The notes: a model not told the origin generated them from the letters alone. DNA of 64,000 nt from Ruminococcaceae bacterium HV4-5-B5C (GCA_900184925.1 FXYJ02000004.1:62001-126000), one strand, 5' to 3'. Positions 24,260 to 32,502 are shown, numbered from the stretch's first letter. Made by a program: numbers and translations.

Positions 24260-26177
24260 CTCCAGTCCAAGAGGGGGGCGCCTTTCGGGCCGTCCACAGA
24301 TCAAATACAAACCGGGAACCATCAAGAGGCTGTTTTCCTTTATGGCGCCTTACCGCAGCCACCTTATTTTTGTCGTAATCTGTATTCTGGTAAGCGCCTT
24401 TGCGAGCGCGGCTTCTTCGCTCTTTATTCAGCGGCTGATTGACGATTATATCACCCCGATTCTGTTGGAAAAGACACCTGTTTTTACCGGGCTGATGAAA
24501 GCACTGATTACCATGGGCTGCATTTACCTTTTGGGCGTGATTGCGACACTGGTATACAACAAAATCATGGTCGTTGTCGCGCAGGGAACGCAGAAGAAAA
24601 TCCGCGACGCAATGTTCAATCATATGCAGACGCTTCCAATCCGGTATTTTGACACGCATTCCCACGGCGATATCATGAGCCGCTATACAAACGATGCGGA
24701 CACTTTGAACCAAATGATCGGCCAAAGCCTGCCGCAGCTTTTTTCGACTTTCTTTTCCATCGTTGCCGTGTTCTTTTCCATGCTTTACCTGAGCATCGGT
24801 CTTACGCTGTTCGTCCTTCTTTTTGCCGTTCTTTTGCTTCAGATCATTAAAAAAATGGTCGGTAAAAGCGGAACCTTTTTTGTACGCCAGCAGAAATCTC
24901 TTGGTGATGTGGACGGCTATATTGAAGAAATGATCAATGGCCAGAAGGTCGTCAAGGTGTTCTGCCATGAAGAAAAAGCCAAAGAAGTTTTCAATCAGAA
25001 AAACGATGAACTCTGTCACGACGCGACCCAGGCAAACAAGTTCAGCAATATTCTTATGCCAATTATCTTCAGTCTCGGCTATGTGCTTTATGTTCTGATC
25101 GCCGTTTTGGGAGGCGGCCTGATGCTTGGCGGTGTAAAAAACCTCGGCCTTACAGGCATCAGTGTCTTTACGGTAGGTACGATTGCGTCGTTCCTGACAC
25201 TTTCAAGAGCATTTATCAACCCGATTGGTCAGGTTTCTCAGCAAATCAACTTCGTGATTATGGCGCTGGCCGGTGCATCCAGAATTTTTGAACTGCTTGA
25301 CGAACCGAGCGAAACAGACAACGGCTACGTCACGCTGGTAAACGCTAAAATTGAAAATGGCGAGCTGAAAGAATCGGAGAAGTGCACTGAGCTGTGGGCG
25401 TGGAAACATCCTCACAGTGACGGAACGGTTACTTATACGCAGCTGAAAGGCGACATCCAACTCTTTGATGTCGATTTCGGCTATGAAGATAACAAACCGG
25501 TTCTGCACGATATTTCACTTTATGCGGCGCCGGGGCAGAAAGTGGCCTTCGTCGGTGCTACGGGCGCCGGAAAAACCACCATTACCAACCTGCTTAACCG
25601 ATTTTACGACATTGACGACGGTAAGATCCGCTACGATGATATCAATATTAACAAAATAAAAAAAGCGGATCTGCGTAAATCGCTGGGAATTGTTCTGCAG
25701 GACGTCAACCTGTTCACAGGGACTGTAATGGATAACATCCGTTACGGTAAGCTGGATGCGACCGACGAAGAATGCATTGCGGCCGCCAAACTCGCCAACG
25801 CAGACAATTTCATCCGCATGCTGCCGGAAGGATACGATACGGTTCTGGAAGGGGACGGAAGCGGACTCTCACAGGGGCAGCGGCAGCTTCTCTCCATAGC
25901 CCGCGCAGCGGTGGCCGATCCGCCTGTTATGATTCTCGACGAAGCCACTTCTTCCATCGATACGCGTACCGAGGCGATTGTCCAGAGGGGCATGGATGCG
26001 CTGATGAAAGGCCGCACGGTTTTCGTCATTGCACACCGCCTTTCCACAGTGCAGAATTCCGACGTCATTATGGTGCTGGAGCACGGGCATATTATTGAAC
26101 GCGGCAGCCATGACAAACTGTTGGAACAAAAAGGGAAATACTATCAGCTTTATACCGGGGCATTTGAACTGGAATAA
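24252..26177 (+). CDS. ABC exporter half-transporter, subunit 2 (catalytic NBD)
   Basis: A 641-residue exporter half with six membrane helices (~35-330) and an ATPase domain with Walker A GATGAGKTT, Walker B VMILDEATSSID (catalytic Glu present) and a slightly altered signature GLSQGQRQ. Thus the two subunits complement each other: the good signature is in subunit 1 and the good Walker B here. Longer than subunit 1 because of a ~40-residue insert before the NBD (region with ENGELKESEKCTELWAWKHP) and a basic N-terminus. ATG at 24252 lies inside the end of subunit 1, with AAGGAGGGG upstream, so translation is coupled. Confidence 0.92.
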   Translation: MANSSPRGGRLSGRPQIKYKPGTIKRLFSFMAPYRSHLIFVVICILVSAFASAASSLFIQRLIDDYITPILLEKTPVFTGLMKALITMGCIYLLGVIATLVYNKIMVVVAQGTQKKIRDAMFNHMQTLPIRYFDTHSHGDIMSRYTNDADTLNQMIGQSLPQLFSTFFSIVAVFFSMLYLSIGLTLFVLLFAVLLLQIIKKMVGKSGTFFVRQQKSLGDVDGYIEEMINGQKVVKVFCHEEKAKEVFNQKNDELCHDATQANKFSNILMPIIFSLGYVLYVLIAVLGGGLMLGGVKNLGLTGISVFTVGTIASFLTLSRAFINPIGQVSQQINFVIMALAGASRIFELLDEPSETDNGYVTLVNAKIENGELKESEKCTELWAWKHPHSDGTVTYTQLKGDIQLFDVDFGYEDNKPVLHDISLYAAPGQKVAFVGATGAGKTTITNLLNRFYDIDDGKIRYDDININKIKKADLRKSLGIVLQDVNLFTGTVMDNIRYGKLDATDEECIAAAKLANADNFIRMLPEGYDTVLEGDGSGLSQGQRQLLSIARAAVADPPVMILDEATSSIDTRTEAIVQRGMDALMKGRTVFVIAHRLSTVQNSDVIMVLEHGHIIERGSHDKLLEQKGKYYQLYTGAFELE

Positions 26178-26201
26178 TTTTTCCACTGTATCATCAGACG
26201 C

Positions 26202-26233
26202 AAAAAGGACGGCCGATCAACGGCCGCCCTTTT
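26202..26233. terminator. Terminator between ABC exporter and hsp20 (convergent)
   Basis: AAAAGGaCGGCCG / CGGCCGcCCTTTT hairpin with ATCAA loop (26203-26233); A- and T-runs on either side allow use from both directions. Confidence 0.85.
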
Positions 26234-26247
26234 CTTATGCTTTCGTA

Positions 26248-26679
26248 TCAGTTAATTTCAATCGTTGTGGATTCCGGCTGCACTTCCTTCAGCTTTGGAA
26301 GATCGAGATGAAGAACGCCGTTGTCATAGCCGGCGGTGATTTTTCCGGCATCAATGCCGTCAAGACCAAAACTGCGGCTCAGCGCGCTGTACCTTCTTTC
26401 CCTGCGGATGTAGCTGCCCTTGCCGTCCTGATCGCCGCTGTCTTCGCTGCGTTTTGCGGTGATCGTAAGTTCACCGCCTTGAATGTTAATCCGGATGTCT
26501 TCTTTCCGGAAACCGGGCATATCGGCTTTCAGCACGAATTTGTCGCCCTGGTCGATGATATCGGTGCGGCAGGGGGCGAACTGCTCTTCCATTCCTCCGA
26601 AAAAGCTGTCATCAAACATGCGGTCGAAGGCATTGAAAAGGCTTTCGCTTCTGTGCTCGAAAGGAACAAGATCAAACAT
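26248..26679 (-). CDS. Small heat-shock protein, Hsp20/alpha-crystallin family
   Basis: A 143-residue protein with the alpha-crystallin domain from ~residue 38 (RTDIIDQGDKFVLKADMPGF, then GELTITAK) to the typical G-x-L motif (NGVLHLDLPK) and a short C-terminal extension ending TTIEIN, with the I-x-I-type anchor. Holdase chaperone that forms oligomers and keeps unfolding proteins soluble. A CIRCE element at 26807-26833 indicates heat-shock control by the repressor HrcA. Monocistronic. Confidence 0.93.
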   Translation of the reverse strand: MFDLVPFEHRSESLFNAFDRMFDDSFFGGMEEQFAPCRTDIIDQGDKFVLKADMPGFRKEDIRINIQGGELTITAKRSEDSGDQDGKGSYIRRERRYSALSRSFGLDGIDAGKITAGYDNGVLHLDLPKLKEVQPESTTIEIN

Positions 26680-26776
26680 AATAAAACCCCCTATTTCATG
26701 TATTTTGGTTGTGATCTTCCGGGAAATTCTCGGATCCTTTTGACGTCTTCAGTATATCCGCACTATATGAACAATG

Positions 26777-26805
26777 AGTATAAAAAATATGACTAAATTG
26801 TTAAA
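26777..26805 (-). promoter_or_regulatory. Tentative hsp20 promoter
   Basis: On the minus strand TTTAAC (26805-26800), 17-base spacer, TATACT (26782-26777). The -35 is weak; placing rests mainly on the good -10 next to CIRCE. Confidence 0.4.
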
Positions 26806-26806
26806 A

Positions 26807-26833
26807 ATAGCACTCATAAGTAAAGAGTGCTAA
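26807..26833 (-). promoter_or_regulatory. CIRCE element (HrcA operator)
   Basis: Inverted repeat TAGCACTC (26808-26815), nine-base spacer, GAGTGCTAA (26825-26833). This matches the CIRCE consensus TTAGCACTC-N9-GAGTGCTAA at 17 of 18 positions. Located about 130 bp before the hsp20 start. Confidence 0.93.
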
Positions 26834-26841
26834 ATTCTCTC

Positions 26842-26873
26842 GAAAAAGAGGACGGCAATATTTTTTGCCGTCC
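26842..26873 (-). terminator. Terminator of the 71-residue hypothetical gene
   Basis: 9-bp stem GGACGGCAA (26850-26858) / TTGCCGTCC (26865-26873); read on the minus strand it is followed by TCTTTTT. Confidence 0.8.
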
Positions 26874-26892
26874 ACAGCTGTGCAAAAACCCG

Positions 26893-27108
26893 TTAATCTT
26901 TTTCTTTCACGGCGAAATCATAATCCGTCCCGGCAACCAGCGCCGCGATCTTGAATGCCAGCATCTTTTTTTCTTTGGGCACCAGGGAAATCAGTGCTTT
27001 TTCTTTTCCGTCTTTTACAGCCGTTAAAACAAGTTTGTCGCTTTTCTCAATTTCCGCTTCTGTTGCCTCATCCATTCCGCAGACATCATCAATCGGTTTG
27101 TAATTCAT
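26893..27108 (-). CDS. Hypothetical protein, 71 residues
   Basis: I do not recognise this family. Soluble, acidic at the N-terminus (MDEATEAEIEKSDK) and lysine-rich overall, no membrane segment, no cysteine pair (one Cys near residue 10). The case for a real gene: an excellent AGGAGG seven bases before ATG 27108, a rho-independent terminator of its own right after the stop, and a codon pattern like the neighbours. Lies between hsp20 (with CIRCE) and murC, all on the minus strand; it has a terminator before CIRCE, so it is not part of the hsp20 transcript. Confidence 0.7.
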   Translation of the reverse strand: MNYKPIDDVCGMDEATEAEIEKSDKLVLTAVKDGKEKALISLVPKEKKMLAFKIAALVAGTDYDFAVKEKD

Positions 27109-27200
27109 CACTACGCCTCCTGAAAATTAAGATGCAAGGGAAAACCATGACTGGGAAGATGCTTTTGTAACAACTCAATGCCCATAAAGATACCGGGCGA

Positions 27201-28583
27201 CTACTTTCCCGCCTTTTTATATTTGTCGACGATCATATGAGCACATTTATAGACATCACCGCCGCCGAGAGTCAGAATTAAATCTCCGTCCTGAGCGTTC
27301 TTAATCATGTAGTCTGAAATTTCATCAAATGTTTTGAACCAGACGCAGCCGGGAATTTTCTCTGCCAGATCCTTGGCGTAAATCGAGTAGGTGTTTTTTT
27401 CCCGTACGGCAAGTATTTCCGACAGAACAACCCGGTCGGCGATTTTTAGGGCTTTGACAAAATCGTTGAAAAGCAGATAGGTGCGGGAATAGGTGTGCGG
27501 CTGAAAAACAGCCCATACGCGTTCAAAGCCCATCTCCTTTGCAGCGGTGAGCGTGGCGGTGATTTCGGTCGGATGGTGAGCAAAGTCGTCCGCGACGGTT
27601 ACTCCGCCGAATTCGCCGAGCAGCTCAAAGCGTCGGTGTACGCCGGTAAAAGCATGAAGACTTTTTGCAGCCTGAGAAGCGTCTACACCCATTAGGTCGG
27701 AGACGGCAAAAGCAGCAAGTGCGTTGTAGATATTATGCTTTCCCGGGACGCTGAGGGAAACGTCGGTCACTTTCCGGCCACTTTTCAGCACGGTAAATTT
27801 TTCGCGGGCGCGAAGTGCAGGCTGAATGTCCGAAGCGCAGTAGTCGTTGGACGGCGCAAAACCGTAAGTGAGAATCCGCGCGTTCGTAATTCCTTCCACT
27901 GCTTTCATTGCGTTGGCGTTGTCGCCGTTTACGATAATGGTTCCGGAGGTCTGTTTGCAGAACTGGTGAAACGAGCGGATCGTATTTTCTACTGTGCCGA
28001 AATAATCAAGATGGTCGTTGTCGATGTTCAGAATCACGGAGACGGTGGGGGACAACTGAAGAAATGTGTCGACGAATTCGCATGCTTCACAGACAATGGT
28101 ATCGGACTTTCCAACCCGGCCGTTGCCGCCGATCAGCGGAAGTTTTCCGCCGATGATCGCCGAAGGGTCAAGCCCGGCTTCGAGCAGAATCTGTGTAGTC
28201 ATTGCAGTCGTTGTTGTTTTTCCGTGCGTTCCGGCGACGGCGATCGTGTTCGGGAAGTGCCTGGTTACCATGCCGAGCATGACAGAGCGCTCCACGTTTG
28301 GAATTCCTTTTTCCCTTGCCGCGAAGAGCTCCGGGTTATCGTCTTTGATGGCTGCCGAATAGACGACGAGTTCGGCGCCGTTTACATTTTCCGCTTTTTG
28401 ACCCATGAAAACGGGAATACCGTATCCGCGGATTCGCGCAAGCGTATCGGATTCCGCGTTATCCGAGCCGGTAAGCTGGTATCCTTTATGATGCAGGATC
28501 TCTGCGATTGGGCACATGCCGGAACCGCCGATCCCAATGAAATGAATTTTTTTAACTCTGGAAAGAATGTCGTTGTTTTCCAT
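27201..28583 (-). CDS. murC: UDP-N-acetylmuramate--L-alanine ligase
   Basis: A 460-residue Mur ligase. N-terminal UDP-binding Rossmann motif HFIGIGGSGMCPIAEIL, central ATP loop GTHGKTTTTAM (~residue 110), and the C-terminal domain with the family motif VADDFAHHPTEITATL. It adds L-alanine to UDP-MurNAc, the first peptide step of peptidoglycan synthesis, in the cytoplasm. Start at ATG 28583, seven bases after GAGGAG. It stands apart from other cell-wall genes and is divergent from dipicolinate synthase genes. Confidence 0.96.
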   Translation of the reverse strand: MENNDILSRVKKIHFIGIGGSGMCPIAEILHHKGYQLTGSDNAESDTLARIRGYGIPVFMGQKAENVNGAELVVYSAAIKDDNPELFAAREKGIPNVERSVMLGMVTRHFPNTIAVAGTHGKTTTTAMTTQILLEAGLDPSAIIGGKLPLIGGNGRVGKSDTIVCEACEFVDTFLQLSPTVSVILNIDNDHLDYFGTVENTIRSFHQFCKQTSGTIIVNGDNANAMKAVEGITNARILTYGFAPSNDYCASDIQPALRAREKFTVLKSGRKVTDVSLSVPGKHNIYNALAAFAVSDLMGVDASQAAKSLHAFTGVHRRFELLGEFGGVTVADDFAHHPTEITATLTAAKEMGFERVWAVFQPHTYSRTYLLFNDFVKALKIADRVVLSEILAVREKNTYSIYAKDLAEKIPGCVWFKTFDEISDYMIKNAQDGDLILTLGGGDVYKCAHMIVDKYKKAGK

Positions 28584-28706
28584 GTCACGTCTCCTCGTTA
28601 TTGATTCCGCAGTATTCACAGAATAAGTATATTGCCAAACATATTAATAATAATCATCTTTTGCAGCAAATGCAAACACAAAATAATTTTTACGGACCGG
28701 CCGGAT

Positions 28707-28736
28707 GCACCCGCGCCGGTCCGACTCCATATTATG
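28707..28736 (+). promoter_or_regulatory. Possible sporulation promoter (sigma-K/sigma-E-like) for dpaAB
   Basis: GCACC (28707-28711), 16-base spacer, CATATTATG (28728-28736), resembling the mother-cell sigma-K pattern (AC near -35, CATANNNT near -10). It overlaps a GC-rich hairpin, GGACCGGC (28694-28701) / GCCGGTCC (28715-28722). Supported mainly by the sporulation role of the next genes. Confidence 0.35.
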
Positions 28737-28773
28737 CTTTGGGAACGAAACGCATGTTTAACGGAGGCGGATT

Positions 28774-29628
28774 ATGGACAGTTCGGTAAATATCGGCGTT
28801 TTGGGCGGCGACAACCGGCAGATTTATTTGGCAGAGTCGCTCGTCCGCGACGGGTACGAGGTTTGTGCGTGCGGTTTTGAAAGGGCGGAGTTTTCTGCCG
28901 GCGTCCAAAAGACTTCACTGGAGGAGCTGGCGGATGCCTGCGGCATTATTATCCTGCCGCTCCCCGTTACGATCGACGGCGTTACCCTCAAAGCGGAGTA
29001 TGCTGAAGGACGAATTCTTCTGGACGACGCTTTCGCCGAAAAAATGCGGGGGAAGCGCGTTTTTGGGGGCATGATGGATCGGCTGTATTCGACGAGCGAA
29101 GTCTGGCAGGAGATTGATGCGTCAGACTATTACACCCGTGGAGAATTTACGGTCAAAAATGCGGTTCCGACGGCAGAAGGAGCCATCGAAATTGCCATGA
29201 AGGAATACGTGGGTACGGTGAGCGGAAGCCGATGTCTTGTCGCAGGGTTCGGTCACGTAGGAAAGGTGCTCGCGCGCATGCTCCTTGGTATCGGTGCGCA
29301 GGTGACTGTCGCGGCGCGCAAGCCGGAAGATCTCGCGTGGATTGAAACGATTGGGTGCTCCGCGGTTCAGACTGCACAGATTGGCGGCGGCTATGATCTT
29401 GTTTTCAATACGATTCCCGCTATGATTTTCAGCCGTCATCTTCTTTCTTCCCTGAGAGGCTGCTCCCTTCTGGTGGACCTTGCGTCAGCGCCGGGCGGGG
29501 TCGATTTTGAGGCCGCGGAGAAAATCGGGATTCATGCCATTCTATGTCCGTCTCTTCCGGGACGCGTTGCCCCGAAGACGTCCGGCGAAATTATTCGCGA
29601 TACCGTGTACTGCATGATGGAGGAGTGA
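28774..29628 (+). CDS. dpaA: Dipicolinate synthase subunit A
   Basis: A 284-residue dehydrogenase-like protein. N-terminal region VNIGVLGGDNRQIYLAESL is the DpaA opening; a dinucleotide-binding fold follows from ~residue 150 (VAGFGHVGKVLARMLLGIGA). With DpaB it makes dipicolinic acid from a lysine-pathway dihydrodipicolinate intermediate in the mother cell during late sporulation; dipicolinate with Ca2+ gives spores heat resistance. GGAGGCGGATT stands before the ATG; dpaB follows at 6 bp. Its presence implies that the organism uses the DpaAB route rather than only an EtfA-type alternative found in some clostridia. Confidence 0.94.
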   Translation: MDSSVNIGVLGGDNRQIYLAESLVRDGYEVCACGFERAEFSAGVQKTSLEELADACGIIILPLPVTIDGVTLKAEYAEGRILLDDAFAEKMRGKRVFGGMMDRLYSTSEVWQEIDASDYYTRGEFTVKNAVPTAEGAIEIAMKEYVGTVSGSRCLVAGFGHVGKVLARMLLGIGAQVTVAARKPEDLAWIETIGCSAVQTAQIGGGYDLVFNTIPAMIFSRHLLSSLRGCSLLVDLASAPGGVDFEAAEKIGIHAILCPSLPGRVAPKTSGEIIRDTVYCMMEE

Positions 29629-29634
29629 ATTTTC

Positions 29635-30210
29635 ATGGAGAAGCCTGTGATCGGGTTTGCAATGTGCGGCTCTTTCTGTACCTTTCGGGCGGTGCTTGGG
29701 GAAATGCGGAAAATAGCGGAAGACGGCTACCGTCTGCTTCCGATTATGTCCGGGAATGCATTTGCCACAGATACGCGGTTCGGCCGTGCAGAGGATTTTG
29801 TAAGCGAAGTGGAAGAAATCTGCGGGAGGAAAGTGATCGGAACAATTCCGCAGGCGGAACCGATTGGCCCTCAGAGGTTGGTCGATGTGCTGGTGATCGC
29901 CCCCTGCACGGGAAATACGCTCGGAAAACTGGCAAACGGCATTACGGATACATCCGTCACAATGGCGGCGAAATCCTGCCTGCGCATCGGGCTTCCGGTT
30001 GTTTTAGCTCCGGCGACCAACGACGCGCTTGCCGCTTCCGCTCCAAACTTAGGAAGACTTCTGAATACGAAAAATATTTATTTTGTGCCGATGAAACAGG
30101 ATTCTCCGATCAAAAAGCCGTTTTCTCTTGTTTCGGATTTCAGCCGGATTCTGCCGTCCGTTCTTGCCGCGCTGGAAGGAAAGCAGGAAAGACCTGTTTT
30201 TCTTGAGTAG
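29635..30210 (+). CDS. dpaB: Dipicolinate synthase subunit B (flavoprotein-like)
   Basis: A 191-residue protein of the flavoprotein/HFCD fold: N-terminal IGFAMCGSFCTF, the central motif DVLVIAPCTGNTLGKLANG (~residues 83-101), and a C-terminal VPMKQDSP loop, as in SpoVFB. Acts together with DpaA in dipicolinate formation. Six bases separate the two genes and GGAG lies at the end of dpaA, so they form one operon. Confidence 0.94.
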   Translation: MEKPVIGFAMCGSFCTFRAVLGEMRKIAEDGYRLLPIMSGNAFATDTRFGRAEDFVSEVEEICGRKVIGTIPQAEPIGPQRLVDVLVIAPCTGNTLGKLANGITDTSVTMAAKSCLRIGLPVVLAPATNDALAASAPNLGRLLNTKNIYFVPMKQDSPIKKPFSLVSDFSRILPSVLAALEGKQERPVFLE

Positions 30211-30235
30211 CCCGGCTTTGCGGCTTCTTTCATTC

Positions 30236-30264
30236 TTGTCTTGACCCGCAAGGAATGATATAAT
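30236..30264 (+). promoter_or_regulatory. Promoter for the zinc-ribbon protein and metY
   Basis: TTGTCT (30236-30241), 17-base spacer, TATAAT (30259-30264), 22 bp before the ATG. Confidence 0.6.
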
Positions 30265-30286
30265 ACGAGCAGGGAAGTGGAAAGGG

Positions 30287-30793
30287 ATGCTATACTGCGA
30301 AAGATGTCAGGTTCTCAGCCGTGACGAAACAATATGTCCCCAGTGCGGAAGCCGAAAACTGCGTTCAGCCTCCGCGGGCGATCCCGTTCTGCTGTTTACG
30401 GCAGGAACGGAGGAAGCGCAGAGGATTACCGCGGCGTTTGACGGGGAAGGCATTCCTCACATGGAACGCACTGAGGGTGGCGAAGGCCTGACGCCGATTA
30501 TCCTCGGGCAAAGCCGCTGCGCTCAGGTGAGAATTTTTGTTCCGTATGGAAAGATCGATCAGGCGAAAGACATCATGCTCGGCATCGGCGTGCTGAAGGA
30601 AGCCGGCGAAGGTGAAAACAGCCCGGAACCCGAACCGACGGATGCGCAGAAGCAAACGAAGGAAGTGCCGATGAGCCCCGGCAGGCGGGCAGCGGTTCGG
30701 ATCTTTTCCGCTCTGCTGTTCCTTATCCTTGTGATTGCGGTGGTTTCGGCTGCCGACATGATCGTAAATCTGTTTAAGAGTTTTTTCCACTGA
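30287..30793 (+). CDS. Zinc-ribbon membrane protein with DUF2007-like domain
   Basis: A 168-residue protein. Residues 4-20 form a rubredoxin-like zinc ribbon (CERC...CPQCGSRK); ~35-110 resemble the DUF2007 (putative signal-transducing) fold, including VRIFVPYGKIDQAKDIM; a Pro/Glu-rich linker and one C-terminal membrane helix (~residues 137-158) follow. So it is a tail-anchored cytoplasmic protein. Function unknown; family proteins are often annotated only as signal-transducing. It precedes O-acetylhomoserine sulfhydrylase by 40 bp on the same strand. Confidence 0.72.
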   Translation: MLYCERCQVLSRDETICPQCGSRKLRSASAGDPVLLFTAGTEEAQRITAAFDGEGIPHMERTEGGEGLTPIILGQSRCAQVRIFVPYGKIDQAKDIMLGIGVLKEAGEGENSPEPEPTDAQKQTKEVPMSPGRRAAVRIFSALLFLILVIAVVSAADMIVNLFKSFFH

Positions 30794-30833
30794 CGTTTCA
30801 AATCTATCTTATTCAAAAAAAGGAGTCGGAAAA

Positions 30834-32105
30834 ATGGGATATCGGATTGACACAAACTGCATTCATGCCGGGTATGAGCCAAAGAACGGCGAACCGCGCG
30901 TACTGCCTATTGTTCAGAGCACAACATACAAATACGACACGGCTCAGGCGATGGGTGACCTTTTTGACCTGAAAGCATCCGGATTCTTTTACACGCGCAT
31001 CGGAAACCCAACTCTTGATGCGGTCGAACAAAAAATTGCCGCACTCGAAGGCGGCGTCGGCGCAATGCTGACCTCTTCCGGTATGGCAGCTTCACTGATG
31101 GCCGTGTGGAATATCTGCCGCAGCGGCGACCATATTGTAAGCTCCGGCGCGATTTACGGCGGGACTTTCAACCTGTTTAATAAAACGCTCCGCGAAATGG
31201 GCGTCGACTGCACATTTGTTTCACCGGACAGCACGGAGGAAGAACTGAACGCGGCGTTCCAGCCGAACACCCGCTGTGTTTTCGCCGAGACGCTTTCCAA
31301 TCCGTCCCTCGTCGTAACGGATCTTGAAAAGTTTTCAAAGGTGGCTCATGCCCACGGTGTGCCGCTGATTGTTGACAATACGTTCCCCACACCGATGAAC
31401 TGCCGTCCGTTTGAGTTCGGCACGGACATCATCGTTCATTCCACGACAAAATATATGGACGGTCATGCAGTGCAGACCGGCGGCGTCATCGTTGACAGCG
31501 GAAATTTCGACTGGGACAACGGTAAATTCCCGGGTCTGACCGAGCCGGACGAGTCTTACCACGGCATGGTCTACACAAAGGATTTCGGAAAAGCCGCCTA
31601 TATTACGAAAGCCCGCGTTCACATGATGCGCGACATCGGTGCGCAGGCTGCCCCGATGAACGCGTTTCTGCTCAATCTTGGGCTTGAGACTCTTGCTCTG
31701 CGTATGGAGCGCCACTGTTCCAACGCCATGAAGGTCGCAGAATTCCTTGAGAAGAGCGACAAGGTCGAATGGGTCGATTATCCTGATCTTGAGAGCAGCA
31801 AGTATCATGCACTGGCGAAGAAATATATGCCTCACGGCACGAGCGGCGTGATTTCCTTTGGCGTTAAAGGCGGACGGGAAGGCGCGGCGCGCTTCATGGA
31901 AGGCCTGAAGCTTGCCTCCATCGTAACCCATGTGGCCGACCTTCGCACCTGTGTGCTCCATCCGGCGAGCACAACGCACCGTCAGTTGACGGACGAGCAG
32001 CTGACCGCGGCGGGAATCAGCCCAAGCATGATCCGTCTGTCCGTCGGAATTGAAAACCCGGAGGATATTCTTGACGACATCAAAAATGCGTTGAACCGGG
32101 TATAA
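30834..32105 (+). CDS. O-acetylhomoserine sulfhydrylase / Cys-Met metabolism PLP enzyme
   Basis: A 423-residue PLP enzyme of the Cys/Met-metabolism family. Cofactor lysine in HSTTKYMDGHA, phosphate loop SSGMAAS, and the aspartate motif LIVDNTFPTP. The length and the insertion GNFDWDNGKFPGLTEPDESYHG fit O-acetylhomoserine sulfhydrylase (MetY), which makes homocysteine from O-acetylhomoserine and sulfide; methionine gamma-lyase is a less likely alternative. A strong AAAAAAGGAG precedes the ATG. No S-box or similar riboswitch was seen upstream. Confidence 0.9.
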   Translation: MGYRIDTNCIHAGYEPKNGEPRVLPIVQSTTYKYDTAQAMGDLFDLKASGFFYTRIGNPTLDAVEQKIAALEGGVGAMLTSSGMAASLMAVWNICRSGDHIVSSGAIYGGTFNLFNKTLREMGVDCTFVSPDSTEEELNAAFQPNTRCVFAETLSNPSLVVTDLEKFSKVAHAHGVPLIVDNTFPTPMNCRPFEFGTDIIVHSTTKYMDGHAVQTGGVIVDSGNFDWDNGKFPGLTEPDESYHGMVYTKDFGKAAYITKARVHMMRDIGAQAAPMNAFLLNLGLETLALRMERHCSNAMKVAEFLEKSDKVEWVDYPDLESSKYHALAKKYMPHGTSGVISFGVKGGREGAARFMEGLKLASIVTHVADLRTCVLHPASTTHRQLTDEQLTAAGISPSMIRLSVGIENPEDILDDIKNALNRV

Positions 32106-32169
32106 AACATTGCCCTGTGATCATAGTAATCGGTAGAATGCCGTTTGTTTGCGAGAAAGGAAGATCGTA

Positions 32170-32427
32170 ATGAAGTGCAGACTGTTCATGAAGTTTCCGC
32201 TGCTTTTTCTTTGCTTTGCGTTTCTTTTCTTCTTTTCCGGACCGTCGTCTTTCACTCAGGAGAAAGCAGCAAAGTGCCCGACTGCGAAGAGCAGTCTTCC
32301 GAGCATCAGCAGTCAGAAATCCGAATATGATTCCATATCCGGCGTCAAGGTTGAGGGAAACGTACAATGGGAAGTGGCGCCGCTTCCGAATTCATCGGTT
32401 CACCTTGTGCCGCAGCCGCTGCGGTAA
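32170..32427 (+). CDS. Small secreted hypothetical protein
   Basis: An 85-residue protein with a clear N-terminal signal segment (basic MKCRLFMK, then the hydrophobic FPLLFLCFAFLFFFSG) and a short polar Ser/Lys/Pro-rich remainder. No lipobox, no recognised domain. ATG 32170 is preceded by GAAAGGAAG, and the strong palindromic terminator follows 20 bp after the stop, which supports a genuine gene. Could be a small exported peptide or signal-anchored protein; function unknown. Confidence 0.55.
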   Translation: MKCRLFMKFPLLFLCFAFLFFFSGPSSFTQEKAAKCPTAKSSLPSISSQKSEYDSISGVKVEGNVQWEVAPLPNSSVHLVPQPLR

Positions 32428-32446
32428 TTTTCTTGGATAACGGCAA

Positions 32447-32492
32447 AAGCAGCAAACCGGGAGCGGAATATTCCGCTCCCGGTTTGCTGCTT
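32447..32492. terminator. Long perfect palindrome, bidirectional terminator
   Basis: A 22-bp arm (32447-32468, starting AAGCAGCAAACC) is repeated inverted at 32471-32492 with only TA between. It lies between convergent genes and would form a very stable hairpin in both transcripts. Confidence 0.8.
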
Positions 32493-32502
32493 CCTGTGGG
32501 AT

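Noticed and set aside
28601..28789. 62-codon plus-strand frame between murC and dpaA
   Set aside because: No ribosome-binding site, overlaps the dpaA start in another frame, and contains the GC hairpin; looks like non-coding control region.
30211..30286. S-box, T-box or SAM riboswitch before the metY operon
   Set aside because: The gap is 76 bases and contains only a promoter; no aptamer landmarks.
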